The notes under the pieces are model-generated. The model was not told the DNA's origin and searched no databases. It was given only the letters and a program-made list of their open reading frames with translations. Shown here one piece after another: positions 22,421-34,369 of a stretch of DNA of 64,000 nt (position 1 is its first letter; every line of letters starts with the position of its first letter). The position numbers and the translations under genes are program-made. The stretch covers positions 1-64,000 of the forward strand of contig JAMKCH010012693.1 of the NCBI GenBank assembly GCA_023653785.1, in the 5' to 3' direction. Origin of the DNA: Ophioderma brevispina. Lineage: Eukaryota; Echinodermata; Ophiuroidea; Amphilepidida; Ophiodermatidae.

Positions 22421-23516
22421 GAACAGAGAGTTCATATTAATGGCAGTTTCTCCGCTTACCAAGTCCTCTGTTTTGGCGTCCCGCAGGGATCATGTCTTGG
22501 TCCACTACTGTTTCTGATTTATGTGCTCCCGCTCGGTAACATCATTCGTAAGCATGGCATGGAGCTTCAAATGTATGCGGATGACACGCAGATATATGTC
22601 TCCATCTCCCCAGTCACACCAAGTGGAGTTTCTCATGCTGTTTCTAGAATTGAAGCTTGTATTGCCGAAGTGCATGAGTGGATGGTTGCCAATGTTCTCA
22701 AGTTAAACGCAGAGAAGACGGAAGTGTTGTTATTTGGTTCTCGTGCACAACTTGCCAAGATTATCCTTACTAGTATGAATGTTGCTGGTGTTAACATCAT
22801 CATTTCATCTGACCCCATTAGAAATCTGGGTGTTATGTTTGACATTGGAATGACTATGTCGGCCCAAATTGCTAGCGTGATAAAAGCTGCCAATTTCCAT
22901 CTTGTGAACATTGGACGTGTGCGGAAATTGTTCACGGAAGATGCCACAAAAATGGCTATTCATTCTCTCGTGACATCTCGCCTTGACTATTATAATAGTT
23001 TGTTGGTGGGGATTAGCAAGAAACTGCAGAAGAAACTTCAAAATGTGCAGCGTACATCCGCAAGATTGATTTTCAGGAAGCGCAAGTTTGACTCCATCAC
23101 TTCTGAACTAGTAAATGAACTTCACTGGCTCCCCATCAAACAGCGCATTGATTACAAAATTCTCACACTCGTGTACAAAGCACTTCACGGACAGGCTCCA
23201 TCTGATATCATCGATATGCTTCAAGTTCGGGTAACTCAAAGGCAGCTTAGATAATCATCCTCCGATGTTACTTTTCTTGTTGAGCCAAGAACTCGATGTG
23301 TTTCTTTTGGTGACCGTTCCTTTGCTGCCTATGCTCCCAAATTATGGAATAGACTACCTGGCCATATTAAAAATTGTACTTTTGAACAGTTTAAGAAGCT
23401 CCTGAAGCGCCATCTATTTCAGGATGCCTATCAGCAGTACTTTCTTGAGCTTGAGCGCCGTTGAACATTTTATGTATTTGGCCCTAGGACATAATTTTTT
23501 CTGATTGATTGATTGA
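22421..23516 (+). pseudogene. CR1/L2-like non-LTR retrotransposon, 5'-truncated reverse transcriptase
   Basis: The frame open from 22397 encodes the second half of a reverse transcriptase. It contains CFGVPQGSCLGPLLFLIYV (GVPQGS at 22475-22492), the catalytic YADD at 22573-22584, LKLNAEKTEVLLFGS and LGVMFD, then the downstream region VTSRLDYYNSLLVGI, LQKKLQNVQRTSARLI and LHWLPIKQRIDYKIL typical of CR1/L2-type LINEs. A TAA at 23252-23254 interrupts it. The same frame then continues with FGDRSFAAYAPKLWNRLPG to a TGA at 23462-23464. The 3' end is TGATTGATTGATTGAAG, matching the short tandem tails of this group. Endonuclease, ORF1 and the first half of the reverse transcriptase are missing: a dead insertion, here in an intron of the minus-strand gene model. 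Confidence 0.9.
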
Positions 23517-24777
23517 AGTTTACCTGGGGTGGTAACTCCTCCTCTTTGGTAATACGAGGGTTAATGTCACTATGTCCCCCTAAAAGTGATAAATTTGGTT
23601 TATTTGTACAAATGTTAAACTTCAAAACTTGGATAATTCTTTTTCACGACGCACAGACCGTAGGATTCAATTAGTACAAGTAACATAATTAAAACACAAA
23701 AAATAAAATGTGAAATAACATGACCAATCCCTCATGAAGTATAGAAAGGTAAATTTCAACGACTGCCTTAAATCTTGACCGACCTATTATCGATTTTGAT
23801 CACTGAAGTAGCAATCTTTGTCCCAGCGAATACGTATTCGTTCGCAATTTATCTGTGTGCTTTGACACGCAAAGCTATCGAATACGTATTCGATTGTTTG
23901 TGAAACCCGTTTTATACAAATGGGTGTTATTCGACTGCGGCTATTTTGGTTAGGAGATGTAATTTCACTTTTATTTTTGGGTACAATTAAAGAGTACATA
24001 AAATGCAACCAGAATTAACTCAATTTGACCAAAAAATCAGATTCGACACTATGTCGTGACCACGACGATATAATATTGTTCAATGCCGAAATGTTGAGGA
24101 AGGAGTGATTTTCCCCTGACTATATGATTAAACGCAAAATATTGCTAATTCAAAAGAACATTTTTCATTTTTGTTATCTCAATGGCGAAATAGAAAACAT
24201 GAATTGAATCGCAAAGCTAATTCAATTGAAATCGATTGAGCTAGTTACGCAATTGGCCGACCATTTTATGCGGTCGAATGCTCCTTTAACGAAATCGAAT
24301 GACGTTTTGCTTAATTGAAATAACAATATACATCATCGTTCAATTTCGCACGAAAACGAATGTCCCTTTTATAAAATGGAACATGTAAATTGCGAAATTG
24401 GCCGGGAAAACCTATACTTCCGGGTAAATCAGGGGAGGTCCCAAAGACGATCGGAACACGCACCTTTAATTTACCCCCCTTCCGATTCTCAAAATGCTCA
24501 AGGATGCCAAAGTGGCATCATCGAGATTTGGCGCAGTAGGCAAATATTGGCTATCAAAACCTTTCGTGCAGAACCTTGTGCAAGGTCATGTTCCTACAGC
24601 AGGACTATTTAGTTTTAATTCCTATTGGTGACACCAGCGGTTGGTGCAGATTATTTGATCAGGCTGTTTTATATACAATAACATGTATATTTCCACTTGC
24701 AGTTGATATAATCTTCGATCTTTTGAAATACAGCAATGAACTACTGCTGCTAGCTGGTACAGGAATCTGATACTAAC
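23517..24777. other. Unassigned stretch with repeated GAATACGTATTCG palindromes
   Basis: CGAATACGTATTCG occurs near 23826 and near 23879, about 53 bases apart. Many CGAAT/ATTCG words follow to 24360. The frame 24376-24612 has no domain and no splice support. No gene is called. Confidence 0.4.
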
Positions 24778-24915
24778 CTTGGTCTCGTCTTCTTCAACTG
24801 ATGTAACGGATAAATTATCACCTGGTTCCTCATCAACGAGCATAGCATCAAAGGCCTTCCACATTGCGTTTTTAGCTTCAGCTTTCTTCTCTTCCTCCGT
24901 CTTAGGAGCTTCCAT
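24778..24915 (-). CDS. Predicted exon with EEKKA..W..FD..L..DEE motif
   Basis: On the minus strand, after an acceptor-like CATTGTTTCTCATTATTTTAAAAAG, 46 codons read MEAPKTEEEKKAEAKNAMWK, AFDAMLVDEEPGDNLSVTSV and EEDETK. They end exactly at a donor (ACCAAG|GTTAGT). The composition is charged and coding-like, unlike the surrounding AT-rich DNA. The exon is phase 0 at both ends. It joins in frame to the exon at 17684, which repeats its core motif. The first codon is ATG, so it could be an initiation exon, but the acceptor and the phase-0 end of the receptor exon at 45939 also allow an internal exon. I do not recognise the family; a cytoplasmic tail is inferred only from the receptor link. Other frames here (24622-25005, 24750-24938) are extensions or shadows. 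Confidence 0.65.
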
Positions 24916-25253
24916 CTTTTTAAAATAATGAGAAACAATGTTATGAAGTGTTTTTAAGATTGTGCGTGAAATATTGACAATATAAGACAGCCAGAATTTA
25001 TACATTTGTTGTACACGCTTGACATGTCGATTAGACTTCGATTGAGACTAACAATCAAATAACAACACGTGATATCCGTTTTATTTTCAAAAATGTAATG
25101 AATCGACTATATTTTGCGATTTTCCCCATTAGCATGATTAATGGGGAACATCGCGTGGATCAACACTTGCACGTCACCTATGTTGCCTCCGGTGCATTTC
25201 TTTCAGAAGTCTGAGCTATATATAATTATATTTGCTTACTACACATGCAAATA

Positions 25254-26115
25254 CAGGGTAAGTCAGAAAAAATTGACCCTGATTGTGTCCGCCATTTTGA
25301 ATTTTAAAGTAATATTATATATTTAACATATGTGGTATCATCGGAAAGCCTATTTCATTAGCTTTAATTTGCTGCAAAGATAATTCCAATCGGTTAAGTA
25401 TAGGCCGAGCTACAATCTTTTCAATCAAGTAGTCAGCTTTTCCCCCTATCCACGGATTCTCATTTGAATGCACGGCGGCCAACAAGAAATGACTGCCCAA
25501 ATTATGATAAGGGTATGTCTATGTTATGTCAATAAAGTTGTATCTTAAGGGTGTAAAAAGCCGTGATAATGGTAAGTGTTATTTGTAACATTTACGATAT
25601 GGCATATTCAAGTTTTGTCTACATATATACAGCCCAAACTTTAACCTCAAAAGGTGGTCACGATGTATGGTACTCGTATGGCATGATTCCAGTCCACATC
25701 CAGAACGGATATTTACGGATCAAGTTCTTTATTGTGACAAATTGTTATGCGTGATGAGGGCGTAGAAACATTTAAAAGGGCATCGATGGTATTAATTGTG
25801 ACTGGAATTTTGTGGGGTTAAATAGCGTCACATTTATTCTGCAGTTCAATACATAGCTCGATTTTCGTTGAGTCACTGATTTACTCGCTGAACGCCGTTC
25901 ATTTTATGGGACTCCGTGGACGAGCGCACAAACGATATGATCAAACGGACTGTAGCTCGGTCTAGACTTAACCGATTGTGAATGATTTTTGTAGCAAAAT
26001 TAAATATAATGAACTAGCTTTCAGATGATATTAACTATGTTAGACATATATTACTCAAAAAAAATTTAAAAATGGGCGGAGGCGATCAGGCTCAAGTTTT
26101 TTTTTACTCACCCTG
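25254..26115. mobile_element. Non-autonomous mariner-like element
   Basis: TA, then CAGGGTAAGTCAGAAAAAATTGACCCTGAT...CCGCCATTTT at the left. At the right AAAATGGGCGGAGGCGATCAGG...TTTACTCACCCTG, then TA. Ends of the CAGGGT(G/A)AGT type with TA flanks are typical of mariner-related elements. Pairing extends inward: GATAATTCCAATCGGTTAAGTATAGGCCGAGCTAC near 25380 matches GTAGCTCGGTCTAGACTTAACCGATTGTGAATGATT near 25950, making long arms. The 862-bp body has no transposase frame. Confidence 0.8.
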
Positions 26116-28390
26116 TATAATGAAAATTTGTCAGTCACACTCACTCACTCCACTCACGCAATCACAACCTGGCACATACAAACACTAAATTAATACTGGT
26201 TGGATTCCTCGACAGGCTCCTCTGGATAGCGAAGAATGAAATAAGTATAAAATATACTTGTAAAGTAAATCAATCATTTCGTAGATGGAACAACAACAAC
26301 AGAGTATCATAATAAACATTAACACACGGTACCAAGAAACGTGCGTTGATGTAAGTTAACCAAAAACATTTCATACCGGAAACATATAGAATAGGATATC
26401 CATGTAGTCTGTGTCACAGCCTGGGAAAATGATTTACTACTCCCACTTTGAACATGCTGTGTGGGAGTATATCAGTTGAAATGGAGTTGGTTTCCCGTCT
26501 GGGACAATCCAACAAATATCTCTGGAAAATGCCCCATAGAGCAATGATAAAAAAAATTCATTAAAAAGGAAGGGCGAGTCCAGGGAAATATCCATGTAAA
26601 AGGTAGGGAAAGTTTTGCTTCATGTGACTTTTTGCAAATACTTAGCCGAGGCATACATGAGTAAATATTGAACACCAGAGTGAAGAGGGGCTAATATCCC
26701 TCTCTTTTTTTTTTTTTTTAATTTCCCCTTTTTCTCTTTACATTACGATTTTAAAGGAAAATGTGACCAATCAACATACTATAGAAACATAAACCCTTAT
26801 TCGGGACAAACAATCAACGCTATACTACCCACCACAAGATTGACCAATGCAGATCACCAGGCGAACTGGAAGAAGCATTCAGATTTTGTATGCGACGGAC
26901 GTAAAGTATTTTACAGGAGTCGGCACACGTACCAAAGTGATCAATAACATTTTGTTTTAAATATTATAAGCCCTTCCCAAAATGTAAAGCTTCCCACGTT
27001 CAGAAACATTGTCACCCAATGACTTGAATTTTATATTTTTAAATTACTTCGTACACCCAAAGACTTAAATTTTCAAAATGTTTAAAAAATGCTTCATCAA
27101 ACGCCATGCACTCTTTCAATTCATATACAAACTTAGAACATTCGTTAATACTTCATGACATCTTACCGTCATTCCACCGTATTGAATCGTACATAATTCA
27201 ACATTTTATAAGAAGTGTGCAATTGCAATCAATCTATCTATACTACTAAAAAAATTAGATCAAGGTCATACGCATCTAGGAAAAGGTCACTTACAAAAGC
27301 ACGTTTTTAGCTCTCCACAGCCAAATGGAATGAAATATGGTGCGAAACTACAGATGGAGTTGTGGGATGAAGGCCGATCTATCAAGTGAAAACTTTATAT
27401 CTTATATCGGGCCTCCACCTTGAAGCATCCGTTAATTCAATGCACTCATAACGATTAAAGACGATGTTAACCAGCAAGTCACTGTAAAAAATTTCAAATA
27501 AAAATCTCCTGACAAACAATACTAATTCATAATTTTCGTCATTATTTCGTTTTTACGTGTTAAGCAAATGGCGACGTCTGAAATTTGGGATTTCTGGCCG
27601 CATCCATGTTGCCGGTTTACGCCCTCTAATTCATGTTTTTATTTTAGTGTTACCCCGTCGTGTTTTTATTCCCACGCTTCACGACGTATCATGTGTGGAA
27701 GTGTGATCGCTTTGTAGTTCTACTCTTTTGAACATAATTCTTTTGTAATGTTACGTTATGTTTTCGCGGGGCGTTCTATTGAGCACATATCCATATGACG
27801 TAAATTGCCACAAAATTTCATTAAACATCATGAAGTAGATTTTGAGGATATAAAGAACACGATATTTTCTGCAACACTGCTATTGAAAAGTAGGTCAAAA
27901 CCCAAGCGAAAAGAGCCGGGGGGAGCCCCGGAGGCTACCCTCGCCCAAAAAGTTCCTCAACGTCCTCAATCCCCCATGATGGCTCTTCAGCCAATGACTG
28001 TTGTTATTATGTATGGATATATAAGGGCAAACAGGCGTGGGCCTAGCACGCCCACTGCAGAGGGTAAAATGTGTTGACCAGCACCCCGCTGGTATTGGTC
28101 TGGGCAGTGGATCGTAAAATGGCGGTGGTTACTTTACTTTTACCAAATGATATGACTGGCTGATAACAAGTTTTGTATTCTGTGAGCCTGAGTTGTGTTT
28201 GAACATTGGTTTGAAGTTCTTCTTACTCACTTCTCAGTATTGGTTTTATTGGTAAATTGACTAATTTTCTTTCATTGTAAATTTAGGCCCAGAATACCTG
28301 GTTAATTATTTTATTATTAGGCCTATCTTTTAGGTTAGAAGACTAGATCGAATAGTAGTCTATAATTAATACTAGTACTACATCTAGTCA
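26116..28390. other. Unassigned stretch; one GC-rich island near 27.9-28.1 kb
   Basis: Mostly AT-rich. Between 27905 and 28110 it becomes GC-rich (GCCGGGGGGAGCCCCGGAGGC, then the palindromic GGCGTGGGCCTAGCACGCCC). A TATATAAGG at about 28016 is followed by ATGGCGG at 28121. The frame 27805-28077 ends in a basic, Pro-rich stretch but has no recognised domain. It could be an exon or a small promoter; the evidence is insufficient to annotate either. Confidence 0.3.
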
Positions 28391-28395
28391 TTTTT

Positions 28396-28455
28396 TCTTT
28401 CTTGTTCATTTTCTTCTTTCTTGTTCATTTTCTTCTTTCTTGTTCATTTTCTTCT
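28396..28455 (+). repeat. 19-bp tandem repeat, three copies
   Basis: CTTTCTTGTTCATTTTCTT is repeated three times head to tail, then decays. Confidence 0.9.
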
Positions 28456-28797
28456 TGATCTTTGCAAGATCCATCCCGTGCCCTGGACATTATATAGGGT
28501 TTCCCCAGTTGTTTAAAACTTTTTTCAATTAAATTTCATATCTCGTTTAGTTATTTTTCGTCCCATGAACACCGAAATGTGCATTTGTTAAAAGCAATTT
28601 TGTCTTTAGTCAATTATATTAAACATTTAATTAAAAAAAGTGTTTTGTCATTCTTTAATTTTCCATGCAATTTTGTCAAGACCAATTAAATTTCGTCGTA
28701 TCCATGGTTCATCATTAGAATGTACAAAGCAATTTCGCGTTGGGTCATATCTTTTCACTTTTAACTCAGTATATTTTCGTCTCGTGTGCAGTATGTT

Positions 28798-29106
28798 GCC
28801 ATGACCAGAGGGTGTTTTGAATCAATCCCTGATGCATAGCAATGAGCCCATATTGTACTGTACTAAACACATGTCAGTACTTAGGGATAAACAGTGTTCC
28901 AAAAGTTTAAGAACCCACAAGACATTTCCATCATATCATGCAGAAAATTCCCTAAGTACTAACGCTTTGTGGGCTAAAATGAGCATTAAATCAGGGTTTT
29001 TATGTGTTAAGAATAGGATTTTTATGTGATCACATGACCCTATTGAGGTAAAATTCCCAAAACTGATGCATTGTGGGATTGACTCAAAACACCCTCTGGG
29101 CCATGA
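28798..29106. mobile_element. MITE with perfect 7-bp target-site duplication
   Basis: GCCATGA (28798-28804) is followed by CCAGAGGGTGTTTTGAATCAATCCC and a 295-bp body. The body ends in GGGATTGACTCAAAACACCCTCTGG (to 29099) and is followed by GCCATGA (29100-29106). Arms match over about 25 bp with one or two differences, and an internal hairpin (AGTACTTAGGGA / TCCCTAAGTACT) lies in the body. The 7-bp duplication does not decide the superfamily. The body is non-coding; frame 28817-29029 is a shadow. Confidence 0.9.
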
Positions 29107-31310
29107 CTAAAAGGTAGGCCTGTAACATCAGCAAAAAAGTAAAAGTAGTGTTGGGCAAATACCTTGCTGTTGGTCAAAAATGGTCGGTTGCTTGTACCGA
29201 TCGATCTGAAATCGCACTGCAGAATTTTGGTGGTATCTCATGGCCAGTATGTGTTTGGTTAATAACAAAACATTTTAGGTCTGTAATATCTGAATATTTT
29301 TAAATAATTGCAATATAATTTATATTGACAAATTATTGATTTTGGTTACAATGTTTACCCAACTTTTTTGTCTGTTGATTATTTGAACCAACGTTGGTTC
29401 AAATATCAACCCATTTTACCCACAGATTTGCAGAATATCTTGGATCTAAAAAATTAATAAAATCCAGTTTTTGTTGAGTCTTCATCGACTTTAGTTTGAA
29501 TTTGAGTGGCTCTGAATATAATGTACGTATTTTACATGTGTCAAATTTTCTCACCTGTATTTATCTATTATTACAACTCTCTGCACATACAAACAACAAG
29601 AAATAATGTACATGATCAACTCATATAAAAATAAATATATATAATTTTAAGACTGCAGTCAATAAAATACAATGACACCAAAAGACACCTAGCCTCTATG
29701 ATGTACACTCCCCCCACCCCACGCCACAGCAATTCTAAATCAGTACCAGCGTGATAAAAAGTTATATATTGTCAACCCAAAACCTTACGAGCCAAAACAA
29801 AAAAAACAAATCCAAAATAAAAAATATTTAAAATGCTATGACTGTCTTGGAGTATATCTCTGAAGATGATAAAAGCATTTAGTCTCTGGTTTATGGTCTT
29901 ACACAGGTCTTCCCACACCCAAACACCTCGAAGTTGCCCTTTACTAAGAGGTAGCCATTCTGAGTTTTTCATAGACTAGATAAAGCGTTCAAACTATGCA
30001 TCTCTTTATCTCAAATGCAAGAAGGATGATTGTGTCCTCATCAAATAAGCAGGCTAGAAATTGATTATGAAGATATAACTTGCCTGTTGTTGTGGTTTTT
30101 TGTTTTGGGTTGTTTTGTGGGATTGTGATCCAAGAAAACGAAAGGAAATTATTAACAAAATAATTTTCTAGCAACACTATTGGCGATGAGGTGGAAACCC
30201 CAGATCCCAGTTACTGCAACTGTTTAATATAAAAGCCATTTTTGGTGTGTTTTTTTAAGATGTGGAAAAAAACATATTCGGATCTTTCAACTGTTCTGAA
30301 GCGTTTACCTCTATGGTCTGTAGGCTATGGTAGCCCTTCTCCATCTCCCCTTATTGACCAATCCACCGTGTGCAATGGAGTTTATTTGACGAACAAAATA
30401 ACAATATGAATTCATCGACCCAGGTGAAGTGTTAATTATAGATGTTCATGGGAAACACGTATGATCTAAACAACTGTGTCCACAATGAAATTTACTACTT
30501 GTTTGAAATTGAAAACAAACCATGTGGAAAAAGAAAATGCAGCGTATCTGCAGCGTGGTGTTGCAATGGAAAGTTGTCGTTTTCTTAATTTCGAATAGGA
30601 ATTTACATAATTTGTGGGTCATCATGTTGTTTTGTTTTCAAAATTGGGTGTGTCCCGGTATACAAATTCCTCTGATGGGAATATATGAAGTAGAGTAAGT
30701 ATCATAGAGGAGTTTTCAAAAACTAGTTGAGATAGCACTTAACACTTAACTAGCATATAGAGGTTTGCACTTCCGTTGTTACAACGTTGGGGGCATATCG
30801 GGGGGGGGGGGTTCCTAGGGACCCCCTAATATACCCACTTCCCTAAAGGGTTTGTAGATGAAATCCGCCACATGAAGAAGGCTTCAAAGACTTCAACAAT
30901 AAAGAATAAAACTCAAGAAAGTTGTTCAGTAAAATAAACAATTAGGGGCAAAAACATGTATAATTCGCGTCAAATGTGCGACGAAAAAGACACTATTGTT
31001 TCTGCTTTTATACGGCATTGCTTTCAACTAGACTTTTGCTGATTCCTTTAATTGGTGAGAATGAAACTATATTTACCATATACAGCACAAACAGACATGT
31101 TTTATGCCATTTTATATTTTAGGGTTACCTATGTGTAAGGTCCCTACAGTAAACCGCTACAAAGTATATAAAAATATGGCTGCAATGGCCTACTATACTT
31201 TGCAAGATTTTTAAATAATTATTTACTTTGTTTATGTCAATCGGTGCTATTACAATTATGAAAGTCAGAATCACAGTAACTACTAATAAGATTTTCCTTT
31301 TGTCATGGGC
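29107..31310. other. Unassigned stretch with poly-G tract
   Basis: No exon recognised. A run of 13 G near 30799 is followed by TTCCTAGGGACCCCC, similar to the arm of the element at 31313-31485. Minus-strand frames at 29772-30177 show no domain. Confidence 0.35.
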
Positions 31311-31312
31311 AC

Positions 31313-31485
31313 TTCAGTTAGTGCAGAAGGGGGGGGCTCCTAGGTTACCCATGCTAATTAACGCACAACTCAAAGTTAGACAAATATCAAAAAATATAAA
31401 CCAAATATATTGCAGCGTAAAAATCGCCGGCTGAAAAACTAAAGGTGGGTACTATAGAACCCCCCCCCCCCTTATGCAGTTAAGG
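31313..31485. mobile_element. Short inverted-repeat element with G/C homopolymer arms
   Basis: CAGTTAGTGCAGAAGGGGGGGCTCCTAGGTTACCCA at the left pairs with TGGGTACTATAGAACCCCCCCCCCCCTTATGCAGTTA at the right, around a core of about 95 bases. Related sequence (G-run, TTCCTAGGGACC) appears at about 30797. Confidence 0.6.
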
Positions 31486-33762
31486 TTAATTCTACTCTCA
31501 GATGATTCTATTCAGAAGATTGTTGCGTTTAATTTCCACGCGCTGCGACATAAAAAATTTTGAGCCGGATCGGAAAAAAGGCATTTCGTGTCATAAACCC
31601 ACACTCTAGAGAAAAGGGGAAAGCATATTTGACCGATTGCCGATGTATTGGTTTATCCAAGTAGGTTGATGTTTATGTTGTTCTGAATCTGGCCAGGGAA
31701 GATTACAAGGTCAGTCAGCACAATAGCCTTGGTTGATATGGGAGAAGCACAGTTCCAATTATACAACATAATTGCTCTGCTCTAGCCATATCATGACTTA
31801 AATTGCTCGCAATTGATTGCATGGCCCCACATGGTGAGGGGTAGTGGAATAAATCGGGGTGATTACCTTATGAGTGAAAGAGAACCCAACATTGACAGGG
31901 TAGGTGACTGCCTGGCCAGACCAAAACCTGGCATGATGACAAAGACTCGGTTTTCGGTGGCCCTTCGCGCTGGACGCGCTCGTGCCGCTCGTTTGCTGCT
32001 CGCGATGCTCTCTTAAACCGAGTTCTTTGGAAAAGACTGTATCCATTGGTAACCTTGAAATGAAGGGTAATTTTAACATTAGATAGTGGTGTTCTATGAA
32101 TGAGTAGGCCTTGCGATATGGTGCGACCGTGCGAATTTATGATTTGCTTTTTCGAAACCAGAACATAGTTGAAAACTTTCACGTTTGGTTCCTTTGTTCT
32201 TCAAAAAAAGATGCGTTTCTTGAAATTCCTTTGTTTTGTATCGATTTGGTGACTTGTCCAGAACAGACTATATTTACAGCCCATTGTTCTCTAATAATAC
32301 ATTATTTGGCTTAAAAAAAATAACCGTGGAAGCATATTGCCATAATTTCTTTTCGCATATTTCAGTGCTAGTTTCCCTTTAGCCCGTTTAAATCCTTAAT
32401 ACAATGAATGATCCTCATCTAATCTGGTGAAGGGATAGGTATGAGTGCTCAGCTGTATAGTATGGTGATGGAATTTATGCATATTAATGAGTAAGAGTAA
32501 AGCATTTGCATATTTCATGCTAGTTTAAAGGTGCAACGAGAAATTACTCATATGAGGTATCCCTTAAAAATAATTCGCATATTTCAATGTTATTTGTTTA
32601 TCAATTCCCGCAAGTCCTTGATAATGCAATGACTTTTCTCACCCAACTTGGAGTTATAACCTCTATAATCCACTGCGAGTCATTCAATGATTGACTATCA
32701 TCCAATTTGGAGGCATACTAGCCTAAAGCGAGTCCTGGTGCTGTAATAGTTTGATGATAGACTATAATATTATAATCATGACATTTTGTCATTTGAATAT
32801 TTCAGTGTTAATTTCTCATTGATCCAACTTAGTGGGATGTTAGCCCATAGTCTGATAGCATGTTGCTGTGTCGTTTAGTGACGGAATTATTGCAAATATC
32901 ATTCCGCGATGCTACTTGTAGGGGCCGTATTAGATACGTACCGCGTATTTTGATGTTAAAAGCAAGCGACGCCCTCTTAAATGTTTTTACGTTTTTTTAT
33001 TTGCCTGTTTCTTTGTGGCATTTTAATATTGCTACAGATGGGACTGAAACTCACCTTTTATAGTCTCCACTGGCTTCTTTTCCTTCTGAAATATTTAAAA
33101 CACAGTGTAGGTATGAAAACCGTTACATGGCCGCTAAGCTAAGAGGCTGATTAAATACTTACTGCTGGGGAATGGGTATTTATTTTGTCACTTTTTTCGG
33201 ATTCCCACCTTGATGTTGTGTGAACAAATGAATTATTTTTTTAACATTTTTTGCTAAAACAAATCATGTCCTTCCAAATTCCATTTCCTCTACCTTTAAT
33301 ATTGATCGGTCCTAACGAAAAGATGGCTTTTATACTTCCACCAACTGACTAAATTCGTAATAAAGACTTGGACATGCAGCTTTGGTATCGCGATTTATAC
33401 TAGATTCCACTGCTGTCTGGACTAGCTCTCATTTATATGAAGGTATTGAAAGAGCAACAGAAGGGCTAATATTTACCCAAGGCCAGTTCTGTTGTACGGT
33501 TGGGTAAAACAATGATAACAATTGAAGAGTGTTTTCCCCAACCTCAACCAATCTGGCATGTTTCGAGACGATTGGTATTATAGTGCCAGGGGGCGAGGAC
33601 AAAGTGGTTTTGACAAATTCAGGCATATTTCCATAACAGGAAAAAAGAACAGTTAACATTTTAGTATTCATCATTAAATATCCCAGGAAATGTAAATAGA
33701 ATTGATGTGGTTTGTGTCAAGTCTACAAGGAGGGACTAGAAAGCATTCAATATTTGGTTGGT
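31486..33762. other. Unassigned stretch
   Basis: GC-richer spot at 31955-32015 (CCCTTCGCGCTGGACGCGCTCGTGCCGCTCG), crossed by three overlapping frames on both strands, none with a domain. Otherwise AT-rich without recognised elements. Confidence 0.35.
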
Positions 33763-33884
33763 GATGACATCATTAGTGAAACTATTGATATTTCAGAGAG
33801 TAATAGAACATTCCAGGTGACCGGTGTGAATCTATTCATGACACTGACTGAAAATCAATAGTTTCACTAATGATGTCACTGGTA
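33763..33884. other. Hairpin: 30-bp inverted repeat
   Basis: GATGACATCATTAGTGAAACTATTGATATTTCAG near 33765 is reverse-complementary to CTGAAAATCAATAGTTTCACTAATGATGTCA near 33848, with a 45-50 base loop. It may be a MITE remnant or a chance duplication-inversion. Confidence 0.7.
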
Positions 33885-34161
33885 GTGTATTCTTTTTTCT
33901 GGCACTGTTTATTGGAATGGAATGTCCCATAAAGAATTGGAGTAGGTTTATCATCTCATTTCCTGGGACCTTTAACAATAGTGTAATGGGCTTGGTTTGA
34001 TTTTTGCAAAATTCTCCAAACATATTGAGTTTGGGGGAAAACACTTTTTTTGTAAACACATGGGTTGCTTGAATAACGAGCCAGTGAGCAAAATATAAAA
34101 GCCATAAATTCATTTTGGTGCTCATCCCAACAATTTTCCAATTAAAGTTCATAGTGTAATC

Positions 34162-34359
34162 ATGGAAGAAAGAGATAAGAAGGAACCACAACGACTTCCA
34201 CAATCCGATTTTAATCTGTTTATCCATTCACCCGCACAAAAGGAAGGGATTCAACAAACACCCTTTGATCATGATCCCTCTGCCGCAATCGATGATTGGC
34301 AAGCAATCACTACTGTAGAATATTTTGAAAACTCTATGTCCGAACACGTAAAAGTGTAA
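34162..34359 (+). CDS. Small open frame of 65 codons, unrecognised
   Basis: ATG in a fair context (AATCATGGAAG) opens a frame with a charged, non-repetitive translation starting MEERDKKEPQRLPQSDF and ending at a TAA after SEHVKV. It looks more protein-like than most short frames here, but I know no homologue, see no splice or promoter signal, and the opposite strand is also open. It may be the tail of a decayed DNA transposon or a chance frame. Confidence 0.2.
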   Translation: MEERDKKEPQRLPQSDFNLFIHSPAQKEGIQQTPFDHDPSAAIDDWQAITTVEYFENSMSEHVKV

Positions 34360-34369
34360 AAGTATATTG

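Noticed and set aside
33832..34227. 131-codon minus-strand frame
   Set aside because: No domain, no splice signals, starts within a hairpin, and AT-rich codon content; a transposase remnant was considered but no catalytic motif is visible.
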